From assembly GCA_964507795.1 (NCBI GenBank), contig CAZDQV010000077.1, forward strand, positions 1 through 9,659: 9,659 bases of DNA. The letters run 5' to 3'. Positions 1 through 5,953 of the stretch are shown one piece after another. Within the stretch, counting starts at the first letter, position 1; every line of letters begins with the position of its first letter. The notes below the pieces were generated by a model that saw only the letters and a list, made by a program, of their open reading frames with translations, had not been told where the DNA came from and did no database searches. Made by a program: the position numbers and the translations under genes. The DNA comes from UMGS973 sp964507795. Lineage in GTDB: Bacteria > Bacillota > Clostridia > Peptostreptococcales > Anaerovoracaceae.

Positions 1-28
1 CTTTCGTTTTGTTTAGTTTGTTGATTTT
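1..28 (-). other. Leader of the next gene, cut by the window edge
   Basis: The last 28 bases read, on the minus strand, as an A-rich stretch ending in ACGAAAG. This looks like the A-rich leader plus GAAAGG-type ribosome binding site seen before several genes here, so another minus-strand gene probably starts just outside the window. Confidence 0.45.
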
Positions 29-442
29 TTACTTTGCGTTTTCCTTTGCAATCCAGATTTCATATTGTGGATTTGCAATGTATTTATCGACTGGATAGTA
101 CCTATCAGATACTTTGCAATAAAAGCATTTGATTCCTCTATACGTCTCCCAGCCGTTCGTATAATGCCAACAGAAGCAATAGAACTTCGTCCACGGCAAG
201 CGATCCTCATCTGGCATATTATCCCAGTCGTGAATAGCTCGTGATCCATGATCGATCATAGAGAACTGATTGGCAATTCTGCGCTTTGTCGTTTCCGTGT
301 ACTCTCCGCTTGCGAAGAATCTACGGATAATATTTTCAGGAAACGTCGCGCTTACAATCGTGTTACGATATTCATAATACCGCCACGCGCCTACAAGCGT
401 AATCCATTCCCAGTCTGTCATAGTTCTCGGTTTCTTTTTCAT
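29..442 (-). CDS. Hypothetical 137-aa protein with CxC and CxxC motifs
   Basis: ATG 442 overlaps the lysozyme-like stop by 4 bp (ATGA), so it is translationally coupled, with AAAGG 10 nt upstream. The N-terminal half has a basic start and a Trp/Tyr-rich helical region (TDWEWITLVGAWRYYEYR, 9-26), then R-R-I-A-x-Q-F near 54-60. The second half carries FYCFC (87-91) and CFYC (106-109), four Cys that could bind one metal or redox pair, followed by RYYPVDKY. It is a coherent, aromatic-rich protein that I do not recognise. It may act with the lysozyme-like enzyme or be an unrelated early protein. Confidence 0.8.
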   Translation of the reverse strand: MKKKPRTMTDWEWITLVGAWRYYEYRNTIVSATFPENIIRRFFASGEYTETTKRRIANQFSMIDHGSRAIHDWDNMPDEDRLPWTKFYCFCWHYTNGWETYRGIKCFYCKVSDRYYPVDKYIANPQYEIWIAKENAK

Positions 443-894
443 TTTGCCGTTACCTTTGCATTGAATAGTTCTTTGTCGAAAACAAACTCCTTATTGTTAT
501 CGTCGAGAGCCACGCCGATCTTTGCCAGTTCCTTTAGCAACTCCTTTCTTACACGCATCCAGTATCGAATCGTAGATGGCTTTCTCCAGCCATACGGGCC
601 TCCATTGTGGATACGAGCAAGCGTTTCATATGTGGGATTCTGGCGAGTATTGATCTTGTACAGTTCTCCATACCACCGCCAGTATCTCCGCATCATCTGT
701 TCGCTCTTCGTCTTGTCGTAGACATCTGCGTGATTGAAATGAATGTCTTTAGAAAATCGATTCACGTCATCGACGTAAATATTTCTAATCTGATAGACAT
801 TATCAGAAGTCGCGCCTCTGTCTGATTCGACTTTAGCGATAGCCGAACATAGAAGAGAAATGTTGAACATGCCGAACACAACCATATCAAGCAT
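439..894 (-). CDS. Lysozyme/transglycosylase-like glycosidase
   Basis: This 151-aa protein matches a lysozyme-superfamily pattern in order. AIAKVESDRGAT (18-29) carries the candidate catalytic Glu23; YQIRNIYVDDVNRF (34-47) is the conserved 'Q-I ... V-x-D-V-N-R' region; Y71-x-x-x-Y75 follows; then PTYETLARIHNGGPYGWRKP (87-106) with T108 and YWMRV (111-115), the 'A-R-I-H-N-G-G-P-x-G ... T-x-x-Y-W' signature also known from i-type lysozymes and phage peptidoglycan hydrolases. It should cleave the peptidoglycan glycan backbone. With start 924 instead, the N-terminus would be MSRKRRRAEP plus a hydrophobic run ending CSA, resembling a signal peptide. The ribosome binding site favours 894. It is unusual here, beside replication genes. 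Its TGA overlaps the next ATG (ATGA). Confidence 0.8.
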   Translation of the reverse strand: MLDMVVFGMFNISLLCSAIAKVESDRGATSDNVYQIRNIYVDDVNRFSKDIHFNHADVYDKTKSEQMMRRYWRWYGELYKINTRQNPTYETLARIHNGGPYGWRKPSTIRYWMRVRKELLKELAKIGVALDDNNKEFVFDKELFNAKVTAK

Positions 895-1045
895 GGGTTC
901 TGCCCTCCTTCTCTTCCTTGACATACTCCTTTACCCATTTGATATTCGATAGCGAGATCTGCATCCGTCTAATCATATAGGTGAAGTCGTTTTCAAGTTC
1001 GTTCAACTGTTTGACGAACTCGTTATAGTTTTCTTCTTTAGTCAT
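887..1045 (-). CDS. Hypothetical 52-aa helical protein
   Basis: This is a very small gene, read directly from the minus strand: MTKEENYNEFVKQLNELEND, then FTYMIRRMQISLSNIKWVKE and a charged tail ending GRTHA. It is almost entirely helix-forming, with heptad-like spacing of Leu/Phe/Ile that allows a coiled coil or helical hairpin. GGAG, formed by the last codons of the previous gene, lies 8 nt before ATG 1045. Its TGA overlaps the next start by 8 bp (ATGCTTGA), so it sits inside a coupled string. No family is recognised; its position just before the lysozyme-like gene may be coincidental. Confidence 0.75.
   Translation of the reverse strand: MTKEENYNEFVKQLNELENDFTYMIRRMQISLSNIKWVKEYVKEEKEGRTHA
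904..908 (-). promoter_or_regulatory. Ribosome binding site favouring start 894
   Basis: GGAGG on the minus strand lies 9 bases before ATG 894. The earlier ATG at 924 has AAGGAG only one base away, too close for efficient initiation. Confidence 0.65.
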
Positions 1046-1050
1046 TTTTC

Positions 1051-1524
1051 TTACTCCTCGATTTTGTTTTCATCACCATAGACCTGCTTCTTGCGAAGCC
1101 TGTCAAGTTCGTCTGGCGTAATCATCGACGCGAACTTGTTGACGCAAGCAACCATCAATTCAACATTGACCCAGTCTCGATCAACATCAAGAACTGAACT
1201 GTTGATATTATCAAAGACCATAGCACCGTTAGCATCGAACACATTGATAACACCGCCACCGCCTTCGGCCCAATGCCACGGCAACGGCGACGCACCGATT
1301 TTCGTTCCGTTATCCATAGCGTCGCGCACGTCCTTGAACATAAGATCAAGCTGCTTGTTGATTACGTCAGCATACTGCTTGCGCAAGTCTGGATTGATCG
1401 TGAACACCAATTCGGGATTGATATTCTTATTCGTTCCAATACCAGTCTTTTCGTCCTTCTTGACTTCAGGCAAGTCGTTCACGCCGAACAGTTCCGCCTG
1501 TGAGAGATTTTTTTTCGTTGCCAT
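1051..1524 (-). CDS. 157-aa phage protein with a 'P-W ... D-A-N-G' motif
   Basis: The N-terminus (1-60) is polar and helical. Residues 78-130 read ASPLPWHWAEGGGG, VINVFDANGAMVFD, then NVELMVACVNKF, matching in order the widespread small phage module 'T-P-x-P-W ... I-x-D-A-D-G-x-x-V ... N-A-x-L-I-A-A', whose function is unknown. The C-terminus is charged (RLRKKQVYGDENKIEE). The final codons, GAGGAG TAA, provide the ribosome binding site of the next gene. AAGAAAGG lies 10 nt before ATG 1524. The family match is a pattern recollection, not a search result. Confidence 0.82.
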   Translation of the reverse strand: MATKKNLSQAELFGVNDLPEVKKDEKTGIGTNKNINPELVFTINPDLRKQYADVINKQLDLMFKDVRDAMDNGTKIGASPLPWHWAEGGGGVINVFDANGAMVFDNINSSVLDVDRDWVNVELMVACVNKFASMITPDELDRLRKKQVYGDENKIEE

Positions 1525-1551
1525 TTTAGTTTTGCCTTTCTTGCTTATAGT

Positions 1552-1791
1552 TTACTTTGAGAACCGCCCCCCGTTATCGCGCTTCTGCTTTTTCGCATGG
1601 AAAGAACGATGCTCTCCAATCGTTAGACAAATTAGATTGCTCGGATCATTATTCCATCGATCTCCATCCTTGTGGTGAATGTGACAACCACGCGGAACTG
1701 GTCGACCATGTGCCTCTGTCCAGATGAGGATATGAACATCATACATCTTGCCATTGATACGGCGATGCTTATACGGTTTGTAGTGAGACAT
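1552..1791 (-). CDS. Free-standing HNH endonuclease
   Basis: This 79-aa basic protein is essentially a bare HNH nuclease domain. It shows a 'V-H-I-L-I-W-x-E-A-H-G-R-P-V-P' lead-in (19-33), then the core HIHHKDGDRWNND (37-49) with H39/H40 and Asp42, N47-N48, then SNLICLTIGEHRSFH (51-65) with N52, H61 and H65. This is the HNH_3-like pattern of phage homing-type endonucleases, which nick or cut DNA with a single metal ion. No NUMOD or AP2 DNA-binding module is present, unlike many homing enzymes of about 150-200 aa. It lies just after the replication genes, a common insertion point for such selfish genes. AGAAAGGA lies 10 nt before ATG 1791. Confidence 0.92.
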   Translation of the reverse strand: MSHYKPYKHRRINGKMYDVHILIWTEAHGRPVPRGCHIHHKDGDRWNNDPSNLICLTIGEHRSFHAKKQKRDNGGRFSK

Positions 1792-1808
1792 TTGTTTTGT
1801 TCCTTTCT

Positions 1809-2393
1809 TTAGAAGATAATTCTTTCTCTCTTTGATCTACCGTTTAGTTTCATAACTACGCACATTTCAAGGATACGGTCGAGGACGCGACCGCCATACC
1901 GCTCGTTGATCTGTTGCGAGTTTAGATTACTTGTTGCGAGAAACCTTCCGCGACCTCGATAATGATAATGCTGAACGAAGTCTCCGACTACATCAACAAC
2001 ATTACCATATTCGCGTATAATTTCTTCTGCTCCGATATCATCCACGACTATGCTTTGCGGTAAAAACTCCTCGTAGTTGAATCGAAGATCTGAAACATCC
2101 TTCTTGTTTTTACAGTAGAATACTTGCATGCTACTGATATTCAGAATCTGTTTCATTGCCGTGATAAGTTTAGTCTTGCCACAGCCAGCCGCTCCTGTCA
2201 GGAATAATCCTCGGCCAGTCTCATACATCTTGACGATAGCCTTGACTGCTTTATCAAAGTCCTCGTCACCTGCGACCGATCGAAGCCATCCATTCTTTTC
2301 GAGGCACGACGCAACGACTTCAGAAGATACCGACCGCGTCGGCACTCTTGAAGTTTGCGTTACTTGTTGCAACACATTTGCCGGGATTTCCAT
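1809..2393 (-). CDS. DnaC-like AAA+ helicase loader
   Basis: This 194-aa AAA+ ATPase of the DnaC/IstB type should load the replicative helicase at the phage origin together with the initiator upstream. It has Walker A GAAGCGKT (67-74), Walker B IVVDDIG (115-121), sensor-1 ATSN (153-156) and a box VII-like NERYGGRVLDRI (163-174) whose R169 is the likely arginine finger. The N-terminal 60 residues are short compared with E. coli DnaC (about 245 aa) and hold a helix that may contact the initiator or helicase. Start 2393 is preferred over 2399, 2432 or 2507 because of the GGAGG spacing. It overlaps the initiator gene by 74 bp. The helicase itself is not in the window. Confidence 0.9.
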   Translation of the reverse strand: MEIPANVLQQVTQTSRVPTRSVSSEVVASCLEKNGWLRSVAGDEDFDKAVKAIVKMYETGRGLFLTGAAGCGKTKLITAMKQILNISSMQVFYCKNKKDVSDLRFNYEEFLPQSIVVDDIGAEEIIREYGNVVDVVGDFVQHYHYRGRGRFLATSNLNSQQINERYGGRVLDRILEMCVVMKLNGRSKRERIIF

Positions 2394-3138
2394 TTCCATT
2401 TCCTCCAGTAGGTTTGTCGTTCCAGTTTTCATTGTTGAGCCAGACAAGCGGAGCGCGGATATACTGACCGTTATCTCGCGTCCATGTCTGACATTTCTTC
2501 CAGACATCCAGACCGTTCATAATCTTATTGAACATCTGAACCTTATCCTTCGACTTGCCGAGGATCGAAGCGAACTTCATTTTGCATTTCTTTTTGTCCG
2601 TCTTGCGTGGACATTCAGAAGGATACGCCGACCAGAAGCCATCGAACAACTTATCGACATCGGCTTCATCTTCAGGCTTATCTTCTGCTTGAAGCGCAAG
2701 CGTTGTCTGCTCCGAGCCAGCCACGACAATCTTTTTCTTTGCCATGCTATTGACATCATCGATAGACAATCCAAAACTACCAAGTTCTGCGACAACAGAC
2801 TTGAACAGAGGATTGCGAATAACATCAATAGGCTTGCCGTTCTTCGCCCAGTTCGTAGCAATATAATCGTGGAAGATTGCCGTATTCTCCTTGCCAGGAA
2901 TCAGGGTAATCATATTGCTGAACCGCTTCAGGATTTCGGCTTTTGTATACTGCTTACCAGTATTCGCCGTAAAGTTTATCTGTCGCATATTCAGTTCGAT
3001 GATACCTGTTTTCTTCGACGCGAAGTGAAGCAAGTAGAGAAGCATACGGAAATCTTCGTTGCTCAATTCCTGCACCCACTCCTGATCGAAGAATCGATCT
3101 TCTAACATCATCATACTAGTACTCTCCTCTCCATACAT
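2320..3138 (-). CDS. Phage replication initiator (winged-helix, O/DnaD-like type)
   Basis: This 272-aa protein has the two-part layout of phage replication initiators. The N-terminal half (about 12-120) looks like a winged-helix DNA-binding domain, with LSNEDFRMLLYLLHFA, then IELNMRQINFTANTGK, a recognition-helix-like AEILKRFSNMITL and a strand hairpin. The C-terminal part has FWSAYPSECPRKTDKKKCKMKF (168-189), then a helix, then QYIRAPLVWLNNENWND (225-241): the 'YPrK-x-x-K ... Y-x-P-x-x-W-L-n-x-x-x-W' motif of initiators that contact a helicase loader. A Gly/Asn linker follows. M1 (3138) has GGAAAGGA, while M9 (3114) has GGAGAGGAG with a 9-nt spacer; either may be used. The loader gene overlaps its 3' end. 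Confidence 0.88.
   Translation of the reverse strand: MYGEESTSMMMLEDRFFDQEWVQELSNEDFRMLLYLLHFASKKTGIIELNMRQINFTANTGKQYTKAEILKRFSNMITLIPGKENTAIFHDYIATNWAKNGKPIDVIRNPLFKSVVAELGSFGLSIDDVNSMAKKKIVVAGSEQTTLALQAEDKPEDEADVDKLFDGFWSAYPSECPRKTDKKKCKMKFASILGKSKDKVQMFNKIMNGLDVWKKCQTWTRDNGQYIRAPLVWLNNENWNDKPTGGNGNGNPGKCVATSNANFKSADAVGIF
2386..2403. repeat. (ATTTCC)x3 microsatellite across the loader start
   Basis: Three perfect tandem hexamers (GGAAAT on the minus strand) contain two in-frame ATG codons of the loader, at 2399 and 2393. In the overlapping initiator frame they encode a Gly-Asn linker. A change in copy number would keep both frames but alter the spacing of ribosome binding site and start codon. 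Confidence 0.85.
2402..2406 (-). promoter_or_regulatory. Ribosome binding site deciding the loader start at 2393
   Basis: GGAGG on the minus strand lies 8 bases before ATG 2393 but only 2 before ATG 2399, so 2393 is preferred. It lies within the coding sequence of the initiator gene. Confidence 0.75.
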
Positions 3139-3149
3139 ATCTATTCCTT

Positions 3150-3172
3150 TCCAGTAGGTATAGATAGGGTAT
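3150..3172. repeat. 23-bp repeat, copy 2
   Basis: This copy matches 9005-9027 at 22 of 23 bases and lies 12 bp before the initiator start. Its GATAGGGTAT half (3163-3172) runs into the hairpin above. The left half (ACCTACTGGA on the minus strand) recurs alone at 2404-2413, inside the initiator/loader overlap, just upstream of the loader's ribosome binding site. Confidence 0.85.
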
Positions 3173-3199
3173 CAAGAGACTATCTTGATACCCATATCT
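3162..3199 (-). ncRNA. Strong hairpin in the recT-initiator spacer
   Basis: GGGTATCAAGA (3167-3177) and TCTTGATACCC (3183-3193) form a perfect 11-bp stem with a 5-base loop. Allowing one bulged base (3194), AGATA (3162-3166) and TATCT (3195-3199) add five more pairs. On the minus-strand transcript it lies between the recT stop and the initiator start. No T-run follows it, so it does not look like an intrinsic terminator. It could be an operator dyad in DNA, or an RNA structure affecting processing or initiator translation. Confidence 0.6.
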
Positions 3200-3209
3200 C
3201 TACTTTGTT

Positions 3210-4025
3210 TTAGCCCTCCTCTTCGGCATCGACATCGTAGACTTCACCATCGTCGGCATTGTGACCGCCACCGAGAAGGTCGCTTGCAGTAACACGACCA
3301 GACCTCTCCGAAGAGAAGTCGCGATCGTGCTTTGCATACTCTTCGTCGTCCTTGTCAATTGCCGCCTGAAGATCTGGCGTAACTGGCAACCACTTCGAGA
3401 GACGCTTGAACACCGTCTTCTTTGCCATCTCATTATAATCCGTAACCCACGGACCATTCTGTGAGGCGCGAGAACGAGCGCGAACAGCATCGACCTGCTT
3501 CTTACTCATCACCTCATACTTCTTTGTCCCATCGCGGAACTGACAGACAGCATAGAAGCCAACGACCTCTCCGCGATCACCGAATGGATCATCGACCTCA
3601 TGCTCGACTTCGCCGTTCTTCAGACGAAAGTGATCGTTCTTATACACCTCGAACGCTTCGACCTTCGAGACCTTATCAGAACGCATCGCGAGCGTGACCA
3701 TGCCCTTATAGTCTACGACGAGCGTGACAGTCTGACCGTATGGGATAAGATGAGCATTGCGTCCGTCAGGATTCAAGCCCATCTGTGCCAACTGCATCAG
3801 AGCCATCATAAACGAATTACGGTCGCACGTTCCGAGTTTTGGGACACGAACGATCGCATTGATCGCCGCCTGAACGAAGCGGTCTCGGTTCTGCTCCTTC
3901 TCGAAGAAGGCGGACACCGCTCCCTTGAACGCATCGCCCTTGATGATAGACTTCAACTGCGCAGCCGGAGGAAGAGCCTTCGTCTCCTTCTTTGCAACGG
4001 CAGTATTGTTATTGACTTCACTCAT
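3210..4025 (-). CDS. recT: RecT-family single-strand annealing protein
   Basis: This 271-aa protein belongs to the RecT/Redbeta-type annealing family, which coats single-stranded DNA and anneals complementary strands during phage recombination. The sequence shows a Lys-rich N-terminus, the RVPKLGTCDRNSFMMALMQL region (60-79), then AQMGLNPDGRNAHLIPYG (80-97), VDYKGMVTLAMRSD (104-117), a strand-rich middle, and ARSRASQNGPWVTDYNEMAK (183-202) with KKTVFKRLSKWLP; all are hallmarks of RecT. The acidic tail (GEVYDVDAEEEG) resembles SSB-type and other RecT C-termini. It lies directly downstream of its nuclease partner, replacing RecE. The start at 4025 follows AGAAAGG by about 11 nt. Length is typical (about 270 aa). 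Confidence 0.97.
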   Translation of the reverse strand: MSEVNNNTAVAKKETKALPPAAQLKSIIKGDAFKGAVSAFFEKEQNRDRFVQAAINAIVRVPKLGTCDRNSFMMALMQLAQMGLNPDGRNAHLIPYGQTVTLVVDYKGMVTLAMRSDKVSKVEAFEVYKNDHFRLKNGEVEHEVDDPFGDRGEVVGFYAVCQFRDGTKKYEVMSKKQVDAVRARSRASQNGPWVTDYNEMAKKTVFKRLSKWLPVTPDLQAAIDKDDEEYAKHDRDFSSERSGRVTASDLLGGGHNADDGEVYDVDAEEEG

Positions 4026-4055
4026 TTTGATTTACCTTTCTGTTTGTGTTTGTGT

Positions 4056-5117
4056 TTACTTTGTTCTGACAAAATGCGGAGCGCCTTCAGTCTTGTCGTA
4101 GAATTGCTCCACGTACTTCTTGACATCCGACTTGACCGCTTTAGGATTCTTTTCAATAAGCGCGTTCGCCAATGCAGTTTTCGGCAAGTCGCACAGTTTG
4201 AGAAGATCCGAATTAGATAGACCATTCCATTTTACTTCTTCTGCCTCCTGTTTCTTTTCGTTGACTTTGAGATAAACCGGCGACGCGACTGTAGACGCAA
4301 CCTCGCACAAGTCTCTAACCTTTGACTTACCAGCCCAGGGTTTCAACTCATACTTGATTCCATCCATCTCGATTGCACCGCCATTCGATTCCGCCATCTT
4401 CTTTGCGTCGTCGCGAATTGCCTTTGAGATTTTATCAACGGCATCGAGGACAACCAACTTCTGACAGATAGACAACTTGCTAAACGTTAGAGCCTGTTCG
4501 CTTACCTGATCGACAGCATAGTTCGTAGACTGACATTCCTTGATATGCTTACAGAACTGGCACCACTTACAAAGACAAGGTTTCGCATTACCACTCCGCT
4601 TGTCACGAAGTATCTGGCGCGTGTTGTCGTAGCAATCAAACACAGTAGTCTGGTACGCTTCGACCTGACGGACACCGCCATGAAGGATATACAACTTGAC
4701 CTTCAAGTTAGCATCCCAATCTTCGCGCATCAGAAGCGCGGCGTACCCTTCCAACTGTGGCATATGATTCGTCGTGCCGTCGCTGAACGTCTTGAAGTCT
4801 GCGATACACAGCGTTCCATCTGGCTCTCGCCAATAGGCATCTGGCGTACCGTATACTCCCTTCACATCCTCGACAGTTCCTGTAACCTGCTCCTCGCTAT
4901 GGATTTCATTTCCGTTCGCAAGGTTCGTGATAGTGTCTGCTCCCCATTGCGACACGGAATTGTCCGCGACGTAGTTAGGATCTTTCAGACACTTCGAGAC
5001 TTCGTCGTGTGCGCTCGTTCCTTCCGAGGCTTGCGCGTTGTCCCGCTCTGCTCCGTCATAGCATAGACATTCCGCCCAAGCGGAATAGTTAGACGGCGAT
5101 TCAATGTGATGAGCCAT
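4056..5117 (-). CDS. DUF2800/Cas4-like PD-(D/E)XK exonuclease with predicted Fe-S cluster
   Basis: This 353-aa protein is a RecB/Cas4-family nuclease, predicted to resect DNA ends for the RecT protein encoded next. Visible elements are SPSNYSAWAECLC (7-19), matching the family's N-terminal 'SPSS-x-x-W-x-x-C'; GTSAH (33-37), the first nuclease motif; G90 and D93 in GTPDAY; DFK (107-109), the D/E-x-K core; and Gln121 in QLEGYA. C186-x2-C189-x5-C195, plus C17 or C19, gives the AddB/Cas4 4Fe-4S arrangement. The C-terminal third (from about 205) resembles the helical tail of DUF2800 proteins. The start at 5117 (MAHHIES) has AAGGAG 8 nt upstream; an ATG at 5159 lies within the promoter and is rejected. 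The next gene, recT, starts 30 bp after the stop. Confidence 0.9.
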   Translation of the reverse strand: MAHHIESPSNYSAWAECLCYDGAERDNAQASEGTSAHDEVSKCLKDPNYVADNSVSQWGADTITNLANGNEIHSEEQVTGTVEDVKGVYGTPDAYWREPDGTLCIADFKTFSDGTTNHMPQLEGYAALLMREDWDANLKVKLYILHGGVRQVEAYQTTVFDCYDNTRQILRDKRSGNAKPCLCKWCQFCKHIKECQSTNYAVDQVSEQALTFSKLSICQKLVVLDAVDKISKAIRDDAKKMAESNGGAIEMDGIKYELKPWAGKSKVRDLCEVASTVASPVYLKVNEKKQEAEEVKWNGLSNSDLLKLCDLPKTALANALIEKNPKAVKSDVKKYVEQFYDKTEGAPHFVRTK

Positions 5118-5143
5118 TTCTTTTTCTCCTTTTGTTTTTTCTG

Positions 5144-5158
5144 TGGTATATGATACCA
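5144..5158. promoter_or_regulatory. Operator-like palindrome over the -10 element
   Basis: TGGTAT and ATACCA form 6-bp inverted arms around a 3-base centre (ATG on the plus strand), exactly covering the -10 hexamer and start-site edge of the promoter. A repressor bound here would block RNA polymerase. The arms share the GGTAT word with the other two intergenic sites. Confidence 0.6.
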
Positions 5159-5178
5159 TTTTCTTTTGCGTATGTCAA
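5150..5178 (-). promoter_or_regulatory. Strong sigma-70 promoter for the nuclease-recT-replication operon
   Basis: On the minus strand, a perfect TTGACA (5173-5178) is followed after exactly 17 bases by TATCAT (5150-5155, 5 of 6), which is preceded by TGG, giving an extended -10 element. Initiation would fall near 5143, about 26 nt before ATG 5117 and just ahead of its AAGGAG. It lies in an 80-bp gap and is by far the best promoter I found in the window. Confidence 0.85.
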
Positions 5179-5191
5179 TACCCTATCTTGA
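5177..5191. repeat. Shared GATAGGGTAT motif, inverted copy beside the -35 element
   Basis: The plus strand reads AATACCCTATCTTGA. ATACCCTATC (5178-5187) is the reverse complement of the 10-mer in the two 23-bp repeats, and TCTTGA also occurs in the hairpin arm at 3183-3193. It touches the upstream edge of TTGACA, so a bound protein could repress or activate this promoter. Confidence 0.7.
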
Positions 5192-5197
5192 GTTAGT

Positions 5198-5545
5198 TTA
5201 TACTCTATGCTTCTTCTTGCCCAGCCACTCCTTTCTAACCCACGCATCGTGCGCGGATTCATGACTTGTTCTCACGACCCAAACGATTCCGTCTTTGTCG
5301 CGTTTATAGACTGGCTTGCACCAGTCTGTAATACAGGCATTGCACTGGCAATGATAATACGTCCGTCGTTCGGTAACATTTGTGCGACGTTTACCTTTCA
5401 TCGCTTTATCAGCGATTGCAGTCTTCACAAGAATGTCAACAGCAATCGGATGACCTCCGCAATAAGGACACGGCTTGACCGTCATATCCTTGCCACGAAC
5501 ACCAGTAGGTTTATTAGCGTCCTCTCCCTTCTTGAATCTAAGCAT
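5198..5545 (-). CDS. Lar-like zinc-ribbon protein (restriction alleviation family type)
   Basis: This 115-aa basic protein carries KPCPYCGG at residues 24-31, the hallmark opening of Lar-type small phage proteins, followed by a second Cys set (C66, C68, C71, C76) and a terminal SHESAHDAWVRKEW that matches the usual 'S-x-x-x-A-x-x-x-W-N' ending with V in place of N. C26/C29 and C68/C71 could bind one zinc. The family is named after the E. coli Rac prophage Lar, which reduces type I restriction, but many members have no tested role. It is longer than typical (60-80 aa), with an extra N-terminal 20 residues and an insert at 38-62. AGGAGG lies 7 nt before ATG 5545. Confidence 0.75.
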   Translation of the reverse strand: MLRFKKGEDANKPTGVRGKDMTVKPCPYCGGHPIAVDILVKTAIADKAMKGKRRTNVTERRTYYHCQCNACITDWCKPVYKRDKDGIVWVVRTSHESAHDAWVRKEWLGKKKHRV

Positions 5546-5928
5546 TACTTTGCCTCCTTCACTCGCGTAACGTTATAGACAATATCAGGATTCATGCCAT
5601 CATCCTGAACCATTTGATCGACGACCTTACGCTTCGCCTCTTCCTCGTTCTTTGCAACAACGACCTTCTGCTGATACGTAGTATCAACAATCTCGACATC
5701 GCAAATATACTCCTTCTCTTCGGGAACATACTGGCTCTCGACCAGTTCGAGAACGTGCCGACCAAGAGAACGAATAGCTACAGCATAGCGTTCGTTCGTC
5801 TGCTCGTCGGCAATGCACGTATAGTCTCGCCCCATAACAAGACAGTTCATTGCCGTCTCAATGTCGTGAATGATAGACGGAATACCGACCATCTTCATAG
5901 TCTTTTCAGTAACCTTTTCATTAGCCAT
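5545..5928 (-). CDS. 127-aa protein with DpnD/PcfM-like C-terminal domain
   Basis: The start is at 5928 (MANEKVTEKT), with AAGGAG 8 nt upstream; the frame extends further but only through the antisense of the neighbour's coding sequence. The N-terminal 65 residues are helical. Residues 74-125 (YICDVEIVDTTYQQKVVVA, then KNEEEAKRKVV) show the strand, turn, strand, E-E-A helix pattern of DpnD/PcfM-like domains, small modules common in phages and conjugative elements with no established reaction. Its TAA shares one base with the next ATG (TAATG), so the two are almost certainly co-translated. The similarity is by pattern and is moderate at best. Confidence 0.75.
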   Translation of the reverse strand: MANEKVTEKTMKMVGIPSIIHDIETAMNCLVMGRDYTCIADEQTNERYAVAIRSLGRHVLELVESQYVPEEKEYICDVEIVDTTYQQKVVVAKNEEEAKRKVVDQMVQDDGMNPDIVYNVTRVKEAK

Positions 5929-5953
5929 TGTTTTTTCTCCTTTGTTGTTGTGT

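Noticed and set aside
1091..1678. Plus-strand open frame of 195 codons.
   Set aside because: It is antisense to the 157-aa gene and the HNH gene, both well supported; its translation is Ser/Leu/Arg-rich without a pattern.
2394..2507. Longer loader protein starting at 2507 or 2432.
   Set aside because: The added residues are simply the initiator coding sequence in another frame and lack a ribosome binding site; GGAGG at 2402-2406 supports 2393.
2128..3105. Long plus-strand open frame of 325 codons.
   Set aside because: It is antisense to the initiator and loader genes, whose motifs are clear, and has no ribosome binding site or recognisable domains.
5118..5159. Extended N-terminus of the nuclease starting at ATG 5159.
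   Set aside because: These codons lie over the -10 element and predicted leader of the strong promoter, and ATG 5117 has the proper ribosome binding site and the family-like start.
5502..5510. Another CCAGTAGGT word like the start of the 23-bp repeat.
   Set aside because: It is in the coding sequence of the Lar-like protein, lacks the GATAGGGTAT half and is short enough to occur by chance.
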